Assembly (NCBI GenBank): GCA_911728455.2
Contig: OU452223.1
Span: 17,479,802 to 17,543,801, forward strand
Direction of reading: 5' to 3'
Length of the DNA stretch: 64,000 nt
Source of the DNA: Marthasterias glacialis
Lineage: Eukaryota; Echinodermata; Asteroidea; Forcipulatida; Asteriidae
The notes below the pieces were generated by a model. It worked only from the letters and a program-made list of their open reading frames with translations. It did no database searches and was not told where the DNA came from. Below, one piece after another: positions 12,201-24,252 of this stretch. A program made the translations under genes and the position numbers. Each line of letters starts with the position of its first letter. Position 1 is the first letter of the stretch.

Positions 12201-15121
12201 CTCTTTGTACCCGTTCTCCGCGCCTTTGCGGCGCCAAACACTGTTTGGTTGAATGTTTTTCGATATCGTTGTACGCGTCTACGCGATCTCGATGTCCACT
12301 ATTCACGCCATTGGACGACTTGCCGTAACACACTGATAGTCGATACCACTGCCGTTGGCTCGGGCAGCGCCGTATAGTACCCACATTTGTATTTAAAAAT
12401 AGAAGAGAGAAAAAGAAGAAGAGGAAAAAAAGACAGCGTTTCTTTCCGAAGTTACACAAAACACGATCCCATTAATTGAGAAACCTGAGTCCCTCTTTAA
12501 ATAGTTACTACGAGAAGTCCGTTACAATCTCTCGTTCTTTTTCTCACCGATAAACGTCAGTTTGCAGATGCAGGCTATCGCCTGTCTTAAGGTGATTCTG
12601 TGACAAGTTTTGATTCATTTTTTCTCTGAACTGGCAGCTGTTTTTGACGGTCACATTGGGCTTACCACGCCTGACGTGCGGGTTATGAATCCTCTCTCGA
12701 CGGCCACAGGGCGTTGACCTAAATGGCAACGAATAGAATTCAACTCCGGCTCGTGGACTTCTGTGCCAAGTTCAGTAATTTATGATAGTGACTACATAAA
12801 TGGGCAAAGCGTAGAAATCTGGGAAGTGGGAAGTGATGGATCGGAAACAATCAATAACAGAGAATTCTGAATACTCGACATGTCGGCGAATAACCGAACA
12901 TTATTATTACTTTAATATTAGGTTGCCTAAATTTGACGTCGGTGATTATCCGGTACTCAGACAAGAGTAATCGATCATTTTTTGCTGTCTTATACTTGGA
13001 TCCGGTTTGGGTCATTATGACTCGAGATCTATTAACCGACACAGACTCCGGATCAAATGCTGACTACTAACTGGGTCATACTGACTTCAACGTGAACCAA
13101 GCTCCTGACAAGGCTTCCGGTTCAGGCTCAAATCTCACCGATATATTTTTTCGATATTGTCGAAAATCCGATTGTACACGAACAGCATTCTATATTAATT
13201 CCGATTACTCGAGTTTCAGAAGACCAAAATTCAAAGTAGTCACAACTTCGACTCTATAAATTTAACAAGGAAAGCTTTCTATACTTTTTGTACACTAATA
13301 CTTGACAAAAAATTGTTATAAACGGGGCTCCTTCAAACCACTGTTCAATACAGCGGTGTCCTGTTATCCTAAAAAAAAAACTTAACGTGATTAAATTCCT
13401 GATACCCTTGGGGGTCTTAATCGGACTCCGTATTTTCCTTCATTATCAAATCATCAATGTGCCTAAGTCTAGGGGGTCTTTACCGAGTCCGTCATCTCAC
13501 ACGGACCAGGGCAGAGTCATGACGTCACAAAATGTCAACTTCTGCGTCATTTCTATACCGTATGATGCAATGGAAGGAATTCAGCGTAGGAAACGTTGCA
13601 CCAATCCCATCCCCCGTCGTCTGAAAATCGGTCAGAAGACGACTTTTTCCCCCATAATGCCCGTAAGGGATTGCATGGACTACAGTTGGGATCGGTTCGT
13701 CCGTGTGTTTTATATAATCACGGATAACGACACTAGTTTTAACTCGGCCAATTGGGTCATGCATGCTGTTTGTTTTGTATTTTTGTTTGAAGAAGAAAAT
13801 TGGGATATTACTGTAACTTAGGTAGGTGTAGCGTCGTCAAATAAATTCAACATCATCATTATAAGAAGTGTGAATAAGAAATCTTTTGTAGGGATACGTT
13901 TTACAAAAATAGCTCACAAGATTAATTTGTTGTATTGCGTTTCATTCTGTATATTCTGACAGATTCTGTTCGGTTATCGCTTTAGAACTCCCCATGGGGG
14001 TCCGCGGATTCCGAAGCACTCGCCGTAGTTCCTGCGAAAACGTGTATATAGTATACGTCGTTTTGTCGCATTTTACTATTATAGAACAGTTGGAAAATAT
14101 AAAAAATATGGCTGACGTACGCTTTGAGATACTCGCAGAAAAACAAGGGGGAAATACAAACCATTCCGAAATTGTCGTTCCCGCGTTTTTGTTGTCCGTA
14201 GATACGAATTCGCTCCTACGTGCAATACAGACACGGTAATTTATGTCAGCTATTGATATATGGTCAAGAAGAAGACGCATCAAGTCGAACAACTGTGCAA
14301 GAGAACAAGGCAGTAAGAAATGTATAACTGCCAATAACTTAGAAAACATTATTTTATACTCTGATTAACTCTACATTCATTGGTTGATGTTGTGTATTAT
14401 AAATCACACCGTCGTGCACTTTCGGGGACGTTGGAGTCGGTAGCAATCAAAAGTCGTGCAGTGCAAACCTTTTTTAATTCAAAGTTTAAATTTTCCCTCT
14501 GACAATCTTTTATTACACCCCCAAGTTTGCGTGATATTAAAGGAATCATAAACGGCTTAAACCGACCTCTCTCACGCCAGATTTCATCTGCGAATTTAAA
14601 TCACCCAATTAAGCCTGGGCTAACTCAGACGAACCGCCACTTAATGCAGATCACTCTTAAAACTGTTTCCTAATCATTTCGAGCCAAAACACCCCGGCCA
14701 TTGACCGATTTCATAATACTGGACGCACAAAAAACTTACTTAAACGAATTGTATATTCAAGTAAGCAGAAAAGAAACCAGAATTTAGTATGGCAAATTTG
14801 TGATGATGAACTGCTACTGCTTAGCCCAATTTATTTGCATTAAATCTCGCATTACGCAACGACAGCATGGAGACTGTTCTCCCCACATCTTGACGGTGAC
14901 ACAGTATCCGCTTCGGGATGTCCCTTAACACAACAAGTCAGTTTTACACAAATCCCACAATCGGGTGGGATTTCTCATATAAACAAAATAAAGCTGCGTT
15001 TCATCATCTTATCAAATCGCTAGAGAGACGTCCTACATAGTCCCGCAAGGAAGAGTTTGTCCCCCTCATCAGACGGATGGGTTATCTGTTTGTCTAAAAC
15101 CGTATTTTGTATGTTGAGTTG
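9288..15121. other. no confirmed gene
   Basis: A (TATT)n-rich stretch at 9330-9390, a GC-rich block at 9830-10085 open on both strands, a run of C at 11456-11470, and a minus-strand stretch at 11950-12042 (MDPNKLASRYAVQYIGEQ) with coding-like codon choice but no splice context. None is strong enough to call a gene. Confidence 0.45.
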
Positions 15122-15222
15122 CAATAGACCGAGTTGTATTGACCAATCACAGACGCGATTGCGCCACCAAACGTCCAACATAATGTTCGACAAACACGTT
15201 GGTTTAACAGATCGGTCTATTG
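15122..15222. mobile_element. short element with CAATAGACCGA inverted ends
   Basis: Perfect 11-bp inverted ends CAATAGACCGA and TCGGTCTATTG around about 80 bp. It lies 107 bp from a larger element with the same terminal motif. Confidence 0.55.
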
Positions 15223-15328
15223 TGTGCAGAGCGAATACATTGAATTGGCCACGCATCAGTTTGATAACAAAGAGATGGCTTTTCGGAAAACCTGAAAAAG
15301 TTTCAAAAAAGCTGCAATGTTCTTCACA

Positions 15329-15568
15329 ATAGACCGATCCATTAAGCCCCGCCCCCATACATGTTGATTAATCACAGCCTTGGGTACGCCACTGAAAGTC
15401 CCATTGGAAAATGTAAACATGCGTGCGCGTACTTATAGCGCGCGCGTTCATGTCGTGCAGTGTGGCATTAAAGAGACGCACATTGTGCTGCCCGAGTGTA
15501 CAGTGGTGATTTAGCCAATGCTGTGATTGGTCAATACGTTTAGGGGAGGGGCTTAATGGATAGGTCTA
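15329..15568. mobile_element. inverted-repeat element, ATAGACCGATCCATTAAGCC ends
   Basis: Arms of about 60 bp: left ATAGACCGATCCATTAAGCC, CCGCCCC, ATTAATCACAGCCTTGGG; right, reversed, TAGACCTATCCATTAAGCCC, CTCCCC, ACCAATCACAGCATTGGC. A 240-bp MITE of the same terminal family as 15122 and 42905. Confidence 0.75.
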
Positions 15569-16678
15569 CCTCAACGAGATGTCTGTTCTGATAACTTCAA
15601 TATCTCAATATGTTTGCCTCTTTGGTAGATCCATAGAGGTTTAGGTTTGTGCCATACACTCTGTATTACGTGCTTTACACATGTACCCTTTTGCACTTTG
15701 GCGAGGCGTTGCCTAATTGTGAGAAGGGCTATTAATATTATTTTGGTAATGACATTTCTCTGGTTTCATCCCAAAGAGTAACTCGGCTCGTGCTCGTTGG
15801 GGAGTCGTTTGGAATTAGTGGACAAAAACCTCGTCAAGCCACGAGCAGAATTCAAAATTAACGGAAAACGCCGTAGATAAAATGGAGATACCAGGCGAAG
15901 CACGCGGTTTTTATTTGGCGTGTACCACGTGCCGTTCCAAACAAGTTGTATTCCCGAAACTTAAATCGTAATACACATTAAAGCCCCAGCTCAACATTGG
16001 TAAACTGACTGTAAATGCTTCCATTCTTTGCACAAATCAAGATATAATATGTTATAAAACCCAACCTGTGAAAATGTCAGCTCATCTCGTTCTTTCATTT
16101 GCGAGAAAACGGTAAAAAGGCATTCAGCACTTGTACGAATTCCTATAGGCAGAGTTTTCGTCTCACTGAGACGAAAACTAATTTTGGATCTTCTTTAATG
16201 TATTATTTAAAAGCAATAACACTTCAGGCAGAAATATTTCATTTTTTTCTCACAATCATTATCTTCATACCATGTAAATCTGTGAACATTTATGTTTTTC
16301 TTCTTACCAATGTCTTGAGCTGGTGCTTTATTTTAATATGTCACCCCCTACTGATAAATTGCGGTTACCAACGGATGTATCGCTAAAACGATTCTCCTTT
16401 GTATTTTCGTCCCTCAAATAAAATGTACTCACCACTGGCGGGAAAAGAGCCCACTTGATTAAAAATCTCAGTGAATGAGCTGTCATTAAAAACCATCATT
16501 AAGCCATTCAAGAGGCACGCTATAATTGACCATGCCTTTGTACATCAAAGGGCTCTTCAATAACAGACAATGTCATCTTGATTTCCCGCCATTAAAGCTT
16601 AGCAGACAGCGGCCTTTCTAATGAAGAACTTCTTGGTCTGTGTGTGAGTGCAGCGGGAACGTTGAGGGTGTGTTCCCT
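15569..16678. other. no gene; possible regulatory DNA
   Basis: Unique sequence. The part at 16440-16625 has ATTA and TCF-like motifs. Confidence 0.4.
16535..16551. promoter_or_regulatory. possible paired TCF/LEF site
   Basis: CCTTTGTACATCAAAGG places two TCF-like half sites (CTTTGT and ATCAAAG) in inverse orientation, inside unique AT-rich sequence (16440-16625) with several ATTA motifs. A candidate enhancer only. Confidence 0.2.
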
Positions 16679-16875
16679 TCAGTGGCGTAGCCAGCATCTT
16701 TTCGAAGGGGGCAAAGGGGTTGGGGAACATATAATATTTGTAGAGGAGGCAATTTCAGTTAAAATTGACTGATTATAGCAAATTTTACGGTGTCCAGAGG
16801 CTGGAATGGGGAAAGCAGGGGGCAAGATGTTCCACGGGGGGCAGCTTCCCACTTGCCCCCGGCTATACCACTGGT
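16679..16875. repeat. dispersed repeat with CAGTGGCGTAGCC end
   Basis: Starts CAGTGGCGTAGCCAGCATCT, is rich in G runs and ends near CTTGCCCCCGGCTATACCAC, the inverse of the start. Probably a diverged copy of the 18-kb family. Confidence 0.45.
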
Positions 16876-17984
16876 TCTCTTGCCATACAGTCTTAATCAA
16901 GTGCGTGCACAATTTCAAAATGGACCTCCATTTTTATGGGAAAAAATACATAATGCGATAACATAAGGCTATTTCCATCTTCCTACTGTGCCGTTTTTTT
17001 TTTTTGTTTTTTTTTAACTCTCCAAACTTTTTTACTGACCAGTTGCGAGGCACACTATTAATTTGAAACAGCTTTAATTTCTTGCACACTCCGTTTAAAA
17101 AATCCCATACTCAATACACAAAGTAACAAAACGAAGCATTTCAGTCTAGCCAATCGGTTTAGTGAAGACACTACTGATTATCATTTAACCATTATTGAAA
17201 ATGACAGTGTAAAAACAGCGACTGGCTACAACCTGTATGCAACCTTTCGGTATAGGTAGGAGACGAAAAGGGCATTGGACTCGACTAGCCTCCTGTGGTC
17301 GAGGGGTTACCGAGGGGGTAGAAACTCCGGGGGGATCGATACATAGCAACAGAGGGGCTCCGAAGGGAGGATTGTACGGGGGGTGGGGATCAATACCCCT
17401 CAGTGGGGGACCCCTGAAGATTGATGCAACTGAGCTGAATGTCACGTGTCGCAGCAGAATAAAATGCTTAATTTTATTCAGTTAGGGAGATTGAGATACA
17501 CGTCCAACAATAAATCTTTGGGTTAAATTGAAAGGTCAGCCTGTGATCTGACCCCTTTCTGAAAGTGATCTTACCATTTTGTTAAAATGAAAAGACCCAT
17601 GCCATCAATTTCATATTCTTCATCAGTGCCTTATTGATCAAAACCTTGAGACGTTGAAACCAGTTTTTTTGTTTCTCAGAATTAAGAGGTTGCTCAATTA
17701 AAAGAGAGTCCCCGGCGGGCTACAAGAGAAAACATCTTCCTTGAAGTGTAGCACTATTGTATTTGGCCGGAAGGGCGTGTCCAAGTTAACGCTCTCACCC
17801 GATTTAGTTTACCGTTGTATTTTAGCTGGGGCTCCACGTAGTTCTTTTGAGGATTTTGACAACGATATTGATGATGTGCAACCGTGGTGGTGGTGATCGT
17901 GGTGATGCCAGCAGAGATGATAACATATTTATGAGAACGGAGATCGCTGGTACAATGGCCGAGGAAAAACCAGCGGCGAAACTA
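16876..17984. other. no gene recognised
   Basis: Includes a T-rich tract near 16995 and a G-rich stretch at 17240-17420 without a convincing frame. Confidence 0.45.
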
Positions 17985-18345
17985 GGGTAACATTTTCAGG
18001 GGGTTCAAGGGGGTGCACCGTTTTTTCTAGAGGGGCACTTCTGGCCAATTAGAAATGTTCACTTTTCCTAAACAAGCCCTTTTTTGGCGCTTTTGTTATG
18101 CCGTTTACTATTTTTTTTAAATAATATAATCTGACACGGAGGTAAAAACAAATATCTGCGTGTAAATAGAAAAATAGTTGATAAAAAAAACCATTGAAAT
18201 TAACACATACAAGCTTACAAAATGTAACATTTTACTCTGGTAATTTTTAATCTCAAAAGTCCAGATTTCAAAAGGGAGCACCCGGGGGAACAGTCATCAA
18301 TTGGGGGGCACGTGCCCCCCTTAGTTACGCCACTGAGGACAATAC
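17985..18345. repeat. dispersed repeat ending GTGGCGTAAC
   Basis: Shares its body with 7905-8160. Its right end GCACGTGCCCCCCTTAGTTA then CGCCACTG is the inverse of the CAGTGGCGTAGCC end of a third relative at 16679-16875. Confidence 0.6.
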
Positions 18346-18678
18346 TGGTAACATTGAAGTTTATCACAAACCACTAATCAGAAATCAACTTTTACTTCAT
18401 AGCTCATCGCATCATTTATTTTATTTATTTCATACATACATACATACATGTACATGCCTCGTGAATACGTAGGTCCGTTCAGTTAATGTAAGAAATTCCA
18501 TGGAACGGTTTCGATACGCATGCCAAAGTGCTCCATCTAAAGTCCATTTAAATTATAGGAAAACGTTCGAGAATGCAGTGAAATCGAAACTACATTACGT
18601 GGGCTTACATCATTTGGAATGTTTTAAATTAAGTTACGTGAAAAGAAATTCTGCAATAAATGGACAACACATCTGTCA

Positions 18679-18924
18679 CGCACCATTATGTCCGGTATTG
18701 ACCATTATGACCAGCGAGAAAATTTTGAACCATTATGTCCGACCCATTGCGTCCGACAAACCATTAAGTCCGACCCATTGTGTCAGACGAACCATTATGT
18801 CCGACACATTATGTCCGTCGGACACAATGGGTCGAACATAATCGTTCGTCGGACGCAATGTGTCGGACATAATCGTTCAAAATTGTCGTCAGGCAATAAT
18901 AGTCCACGTCGGACATATGGCGCG
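18679..18924. mobile_element. fold-back repeat of ACCATTATGTCCGAC units
   Basis: The left arm (CGCACCATTATGTCCG, AATTTTGAACCATTATGTCC, GACCCATTGCGTCCGAC) is inverse to the right arm (GGACGCAATGTGTCGGAC, GGACATAATCGTTCAAAATT, CGGACATATGGCGCG). The arms are about 110 bp, imperfect, and built of 18-20-bp units with the pivot near 18808-18820. Confidence 0.75.
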
Positions 18925-18959
18925 TAATCACGTCTATATGACATAGTACAGCCCTCATA

Positions 18960-19205
18960 ATGTCCCCTAATCTAGCCCTGGCTCCAACGTTGCGAAGTCG
19001 TCAAGCCAATGCAAAACACGCGGCTTCAAAATGGCTGATAGAGTCAGCCGGAGCCCCAGCCAGATCCAAGGCTTTATGCAGACCCTATTTCGAACCGGCA
19101 GTTAAAGAAACAAAAAGAAAGACAACGGAGAAGTCAGTGTACAGTTTGACCCATCTTGCCAAAACATACCTCGTCGGGGATCTTATTTCTAAATTTAAAA
19201 GTTGA
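18960..19205 (+). CDS. 81-codon ORF, hypothetical
   Basis: Starts MSPNLALAPTLRSRQANAKH, ends LAKTYLVGDLISKFKS. It is Ala- and Lys-rich and immediately follows the fold-back repeat at 18679-18924. It resembles no family I know. Its GC content is higher than its flanks, the only hint that it may be more than chance. Confidence 0.15.
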   Translation: MSPNLALAPTLRSRQANAKHAASKWLIESAGAPARSKALCRPYFEPAVKETKRKTTEKSVYSLTHLAKTYLVGDLISKFKS

Positions 19206-20169
19206 TGAAAACAGTCCGAAACTTAAAATCATAATAACACCAGATGCATGATAAAAGCCCTTTTCATACTTCGTTTATTTTCTAAATTATAAATACCTGT
19301 TGTATTTTCATACATCGGTCATAATCATCACAAGTACAAGTACCTTAACACAGAGTCATCCATAAAAATTTGCACTACAAATAAATTATCAGATTAACTA
19401 CTGGCAATCGGCCCATTTCAATTATATATACACAGGTTTGAGACAAAGGAATAAATTAAGTCGAGTGAGTAAAACAGTTTTTTCGGTTTACTGAATATTT
19501 ACACGCTATACATTAAACTAAAGACAAAGTGAACTACTCGAGCAAGAGAAAGGTTTTCAACTACTCTCACAAAGGAGACTATATTATTTAAAGTTTAGTA
19601 CTGTGCTAGATAACCATCGAATACCCTCCTATACTGCTTGTACACTAAGTGTCAAGTAACTTGACTAGTCATTAAAAAGATGCCTACAGCCAAATTTCGT
19701 AACCAAAACAAAACTTGCTCACTGATTTTATCTGCTAATCTTAAACAAATAGCAGGGAACAGGTCAAGAGTACTGTTGATTATGGTATTTTGGACGATAA
19801 CCCAATATACTGCTAAGCAAGTTTTAAGGAAATTTGGCTCTGTTTTGAATAGTGGAGCAGTTATTTTGCTTAATGTGGAGTTTATTGCATAATTCAAAAC
19901 ACAATCGGTTTGTTGAACGCCATGGCATATTATTGGTATTAATAATAGCAGTTAACAGCAACAGCCCTCAATCACAGTGAAGTATACATCTTTGTCTGGT
20001 TCTCCGCGTTAACAGTCACGATGACATTTCTACTTCTCACTATGTAAAAGGGGGCCGACTAATATGTGTTACTTCCAGCCTGAGTTTGGTTAACACCGAG
20101 TTGCATGGTCGCAACACAAGATGGCAAGGTATACATCATGAAAGGGTAATACTGAATGATCATTCGACT

Positions 20170-20390
20170 GGCCCTTTTCGACATCACGCCTGCGGCTTAA
20201 TTTGAAGCCCCGTGCCAAAAGTGCACGTTTTTAAAAACATGCAGCCGAAGCCAGGGTTTCAAAAATGGTACCGGGCTTGGGGCTCTGGCTTTAGGCTCCG
20301 TCCGCCTGTTTCAAGCGCCGTACTGCAAATCACACAATTTCAAAATAACTGACGGAGCCTGAAGCCAAAGTCTTTGTTTCGAAAAGGGTC
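20170..20390. mobile_element. GGCCCTTTTCGA inverted-repeat element, copy 2
   Basis: Starts GGCCCTTTTCGACATCACGC and ends TTGTTTCGAAAAGGGTC, with TTCAAGCGCC and GAGCCTGAAGCC motifs inside as in copy 1. Longer and more diverged. Confidence 0.6.
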
Positions 20391-21041
20391 ATAGAAGGTT
20401 ACATAGCTAGCTAGCTTTGTTGAGTTTACAGGTGCCCTTCTCCCTGTGACATTTCCAACTGACTAAGTGGAGTCTGGTTTCCGGATATGAACGATTTCAA
20501 CCATCACCACGCAGATACCGATGCAAAACGAATTGAGATACAAGCAGACGGGTTTCAAAGAAACTGACTGTCAACAAGGTTCAGGATTAAACAGCAAATC
20601 TATATTCACATCCTGCGGCCTTTAGCCGATCGAATAAGGAACGGGTCCCGCGAATACAAAAACAGATGGAAAATGGTCAACTATACGACCGTGAAATGAC
20701 GCATTGTCAGGATCAGAAATATTGGAAAGCCCACCCAGGAAAATTGAAACTAAATGAGAAAGATGACTTGGGGAGGGAGCCGACAAACGCTCGGGAAGAA
20801 GTTTACATATAAATTAAACATTTGCAAGGGGGAAAAAGGTCAAGAGCTTACAAAAAGTTCCCGGTATAGGTCTACCTACATTCACAGAATTTGTACTTCT
20901 AGAGTTAGGTAATACAGCCCTGTCAGTAAAAACAATGTAGAGCCTACATGAAGATAAAAATATGGAATGCACTTTCCCTTCAAACAAAATGAATACCGTA
21001 CGCGCCACGTACCGGTATATGTTACGTTAAGTAAGAAACAC

Positions 21042-21067
21042 AACGTAACGTAACGTTACGTTACGTT
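21042..21067. repeat. 26-bp perfect palindrome of ACGTA units
   Basis: AACGTAACGTAAC followed by its exact inverse. It follows another TTACGTTAAG run at 21022. Confidence 0.9.
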
Positions 21068-21220
21068 TAATAAAAGTTTTAATAGATACTATAATATATT
21101 GAAATATATGAATGCAAACACACTGGTTTAAACAAACAATATCTTGGCTGATGGTTTCACATAGTACTGTCTTAACGATTCAACACGAACTTTAAAACGG
21201 ATCGGCATTGTACCACGCAT

Positions 21221-21413
21221 TGCCCAATTCTACGAAGCTGTTGAGCACAAACAAACTGTTCAGCAAATTTCTTTGCTGAGCAAAATATAAGTGGGGCACC
21301 AGTCGCAACAGTGTAAACTCTATGGAATTCTGGCTGGTTACCTGTTTCTGCTCAGCAAGATGTGTCTGTGCTTAGCAAGTTCCAGTGCTTACAGGCTTTA
21401 TAAAGTTGGGCCC
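21221..21413. mobile_element. small interspersed element with GGGCCCAATTTCATA ends, 21.2-kb copy
   Basis: Left end GCCCAATTCTACGAAGCTG, right end TTTATAAAGTTGGGCCC, with the family body (GGGGCACCAGTCGCAACAG, CTGGCTGGTTACCTG). More diverged than the intron copies. Partial relatives lie near 25240-25350, 26800-26935, 30960-31065, 49205-49350 and 60440-60580. Confidence 0.65.
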
Positions 21414-22595
21414 GGATAATTTAATACACTGTTCAATTCTCGCGTGTATTGGAACATTGGGTCACGTGAAAGCGCGCGATTTTGTTTGCATCAAACGTCA
21501 AATGGACGGAGGCGGTTACCAAAGGTTTCCAAATTGAATGAATACGCGGGAAATTGGTACGGTCTAAAAGAAAATGAATCCGGATTGTATTCCACTGTAA
21601 AGATTTCATCTCAACTGAAAACGAAAAATAAGGAGAAAAAAAACGCACTCAATAGGAGTGGGCTTGAATGAATTCTTCTTACTCTGAATTTACATCTAAT
21701 CTTTGGGTAAAACGATACCCCAATTACACCGAGAAATGGGAACAGAGCCGATGAGTTCGGTTCGGAGAGACAATTTTAATGCATGGAATGTTTTTTGTTG
21801 TTGCGTGTGTGTGTAATATTTTAGAGTGCGTTATCAGATCAGTTCATTACTTGTAACGGGGCCAGGGTGTAATGGGGAATCCATCTTTACGTCGAGTGGG
21901 CAGTTAAGCATTGAAAGAAATGAGGTTAGTGGGTATCAATCCTTCATTCGTCATTGGCCAATATTCTGATAGATGTCATTTTAAAGGTGCACGCATGGAT
22001 TGGGGGGGGGGGGAATTCTTTATAATTATTTTTGGGGGGCAAAAACAAAATGTGTAACGACGGGGTGTTACACTATGGGTAGCAACCTACAGCATTTGTA
22101 TTAATTCTCAGATAAAACACTGGACTGGCAGATACCGTTGGACTGCATGTATGTCATATTTAAAAATACAAATAACAATATAATTTTATTTTACAAAGGG
22201 GTTTGCGTCAATCTTATTAAACTACAAATAAAAAAAAATAAATAAAAAACAAAAACAACAACAAAACAAACAACATCACCACCACCACCCATTATTAAAA
22301 TGAGTTTGAGGCGCATGCATAACGCATCATTTTCACACATCATTTTCTCAAAATGAGAAGCAATGGTTTCCACTAACAAGGTCTGCTCCGTTTCACGTTT
22401 CATGCATACGCACCATCTTCCTTCGACTTCCACACCTGGACACGCCACTTTCAGAGTAATTTTCCTAACAGTAAATCAAATAGCTTCCAAACTAACTGCC
22501 TCCGAACATTCACTGTCCTAATTCAAGACCATCAAAAGAACATCAACACCGACCCATTTTACGTTTTTGCTCTAGATCTCCAGTCAGTTCCTCCA

Positions 22596-23072
22596 TCAAG
22601 AGCGCAGGCACACACCTGCATCAGACGGGCGATCAATAAACGCGTGGACGGCAACAGTATCCTCTTTCGTTATCTTCAAGACAACAGACGGGTCCGTCGT
22701 TGTTTGGGAGGGCCACTCCGAAGACAAGGAGAAAGGGACTATTCTACTGCAAGTTTGATTTCGTGAAATGTGACACACGGTCATGACCGATGGTTTTTTT
22801 TCCCCCCGCTTGTTTTTTCCCCATGAGTAATATACAACTGTTGCTATCCCATGAGTGCGAATGTAACGCGAACCGCGATACGGGCGTTCAGTTTCGTGAT
22901 TTAAAGAAAGATTTACAGCTATTTTACATTGGTCTAACTCCCTGTTCATGCATCGGCAACGATTAATATCAACGCTTACCGCACAGAAAGGAGCCTGGCT
23001 ATTTTCCCATCCAGCCTCTGTTTGGTCGTATTGATTTGGAGGGGCAAAAACAAAATGGAGTCTCAGAGACAT
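22596..23072 (-). CDS. 158-codon ORF, hypothetical
   Basis: An ATG-initiated frame on the minus strand starting MSLRLHFVFAPPNQYDQTEA and ending IDRPSDAGVCLRS. It is the longest frame outside tandem repeats. The composition is mixed and has several cysteines. No signal peptide, membrane segment or known motif is evident, and no splice sites clearly extend it. It may be chance or an eroded gene. Confidence 0.2.
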   Translation of the reverse strand: MSLRLHFVFAPPNQYDQTEAGWENSQAPFCAVSVDINRCRCMNRELDQCKIAVNLSLNHETERPYRGSRYIRTHGIATVVYYSWGKNKRGEKKPSVMTVCHISRNQTCSRIVPFSLSSEWPSQTTTDPSVVLKITKEDTVAVHAFIDRPSDAGVCLRS

Positions 23073-24087
23073 CTATCACTGAAACTTTTCAACAACCAAC
23101 ACGGCAACTGCAATAGATAAGTATAGAAAATATCCTCAAAACGCTGCTTCCTTAACATATTGGCATATTCTGGAAACTTCTTAGTATTGTTTTTTTTTTT
23201 TTACTAAAATTGATCGACATGGAGTCCTTTCGAATGGCTGATCGTGAATAATTATTCAACGTTGATGAAGCTGTGATGAAAGACCTCAATCAGACCAACT
23301 CCCCCGAGCTATCAGATGGTGTTTTCACTGACCCAAATCTTCTCCTCGGTTTGCCTTTTAGTATTACGAAGATCCGAAAATATTCCCAAGTTTCATATAA
23401 CTTGACACGATTCTACGTCTGGGTGATATACTTTAATTGGCTTTTGCAGCCCCAAATGAAATTACTCTTTTATTCCAGCATAACCTAATCTTCAACAAGT
23501 CTCCGGTGTCCTTCGAGTTAAAAGGAACTGGTCTGAAACTCATGTGAACCGTTTCTAAAATGTCACCAGGCCCATGAATACTTCAAGAATCATGATATTT
23601 GTGGGGAAAGCTGAGGCGCGCACGTGGTGCCGGCTCAATCCCAACCCAACACTTTAGGGAGTATTGTCAAATGAACTTGAGGTACCCTAAATCTAAACTA
23701 ACTGTTCCCAACCAAAAAAGGACAGTCGCAAATGTGAATACAAAGCAATGAGGTTTAAACTTGGAGATGTTCCCGTGAGAAATGGTTTCAGCTCTGCGTA
23801 CAAAAAACCAACCTATGGCTACTTGATTGAAATTCTTGTAACTGTGTTATGAGGAATGATATGAAGAAAATCCTTGCAAAGTTTTGGAAAAACTGACTGG
23901 CCACCCCCTCCTCTATAAAGAATACACTACAAAAACTATGAAAACATCACAAGCAAAAAACGAAGCAAATCAACCCTCAAATGCTTCATCCTCTCGCCTA
24001 GTGCCGACCAGTGTCTTATTTGATCCATGTTCATTTAAAAAACACTGTAACAAATTTTCTCCGTAAATGCTACAGTTATTATTTGTA

Positions 24088-24252
24088 ACGTTTTACACAT
24101 ACACCGATGTGTGTTAAGCACTGTATACTCGTCACTTTCCCGAGTCACGTGAAACAATTCACAGGCATTTTCCTCGGGTGGGATTCGAACCCACGACCCC
24201 CGCCAATTATAGAGCAGATGTCTTACCAACTAGACAACCGAGACTGCCCGGT
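24088..24252 (-). mobile_element. tRNA-derived SINE, copy 1
   Basis: Minus strand: TGTCTAGTTGGTAAGACA fits a D arm with A box, and GTGGGTTCGAATCCCAC is a perfect T arm with B box; a CTCGG/CCGAG acceptor stem is possible. The anticodon arm does not pair, so it is not a working tRNA. The body runs on with CACGTGACTCGGGAAAG and ACAGTGCTTAACACACATCG. Confidence 0.8.

Larger units (their letters stand above)
19206..22595. other. no gene; two inverted-repeat elements and a palindrome
   Basis: Apart from the elements at 20170, 21221 and 21042, AT-rich sequence with a run of G near 22002 and an A/C-rich tract at 22225-22290. Confidence 0.5.

Noticed and set aside
24160..24250. A functional tRNA gene on the minus strand
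   Set aside because: D and T arms pair but the anticodon arm does not, and the sequence continues into a SINE body shared by other copies.
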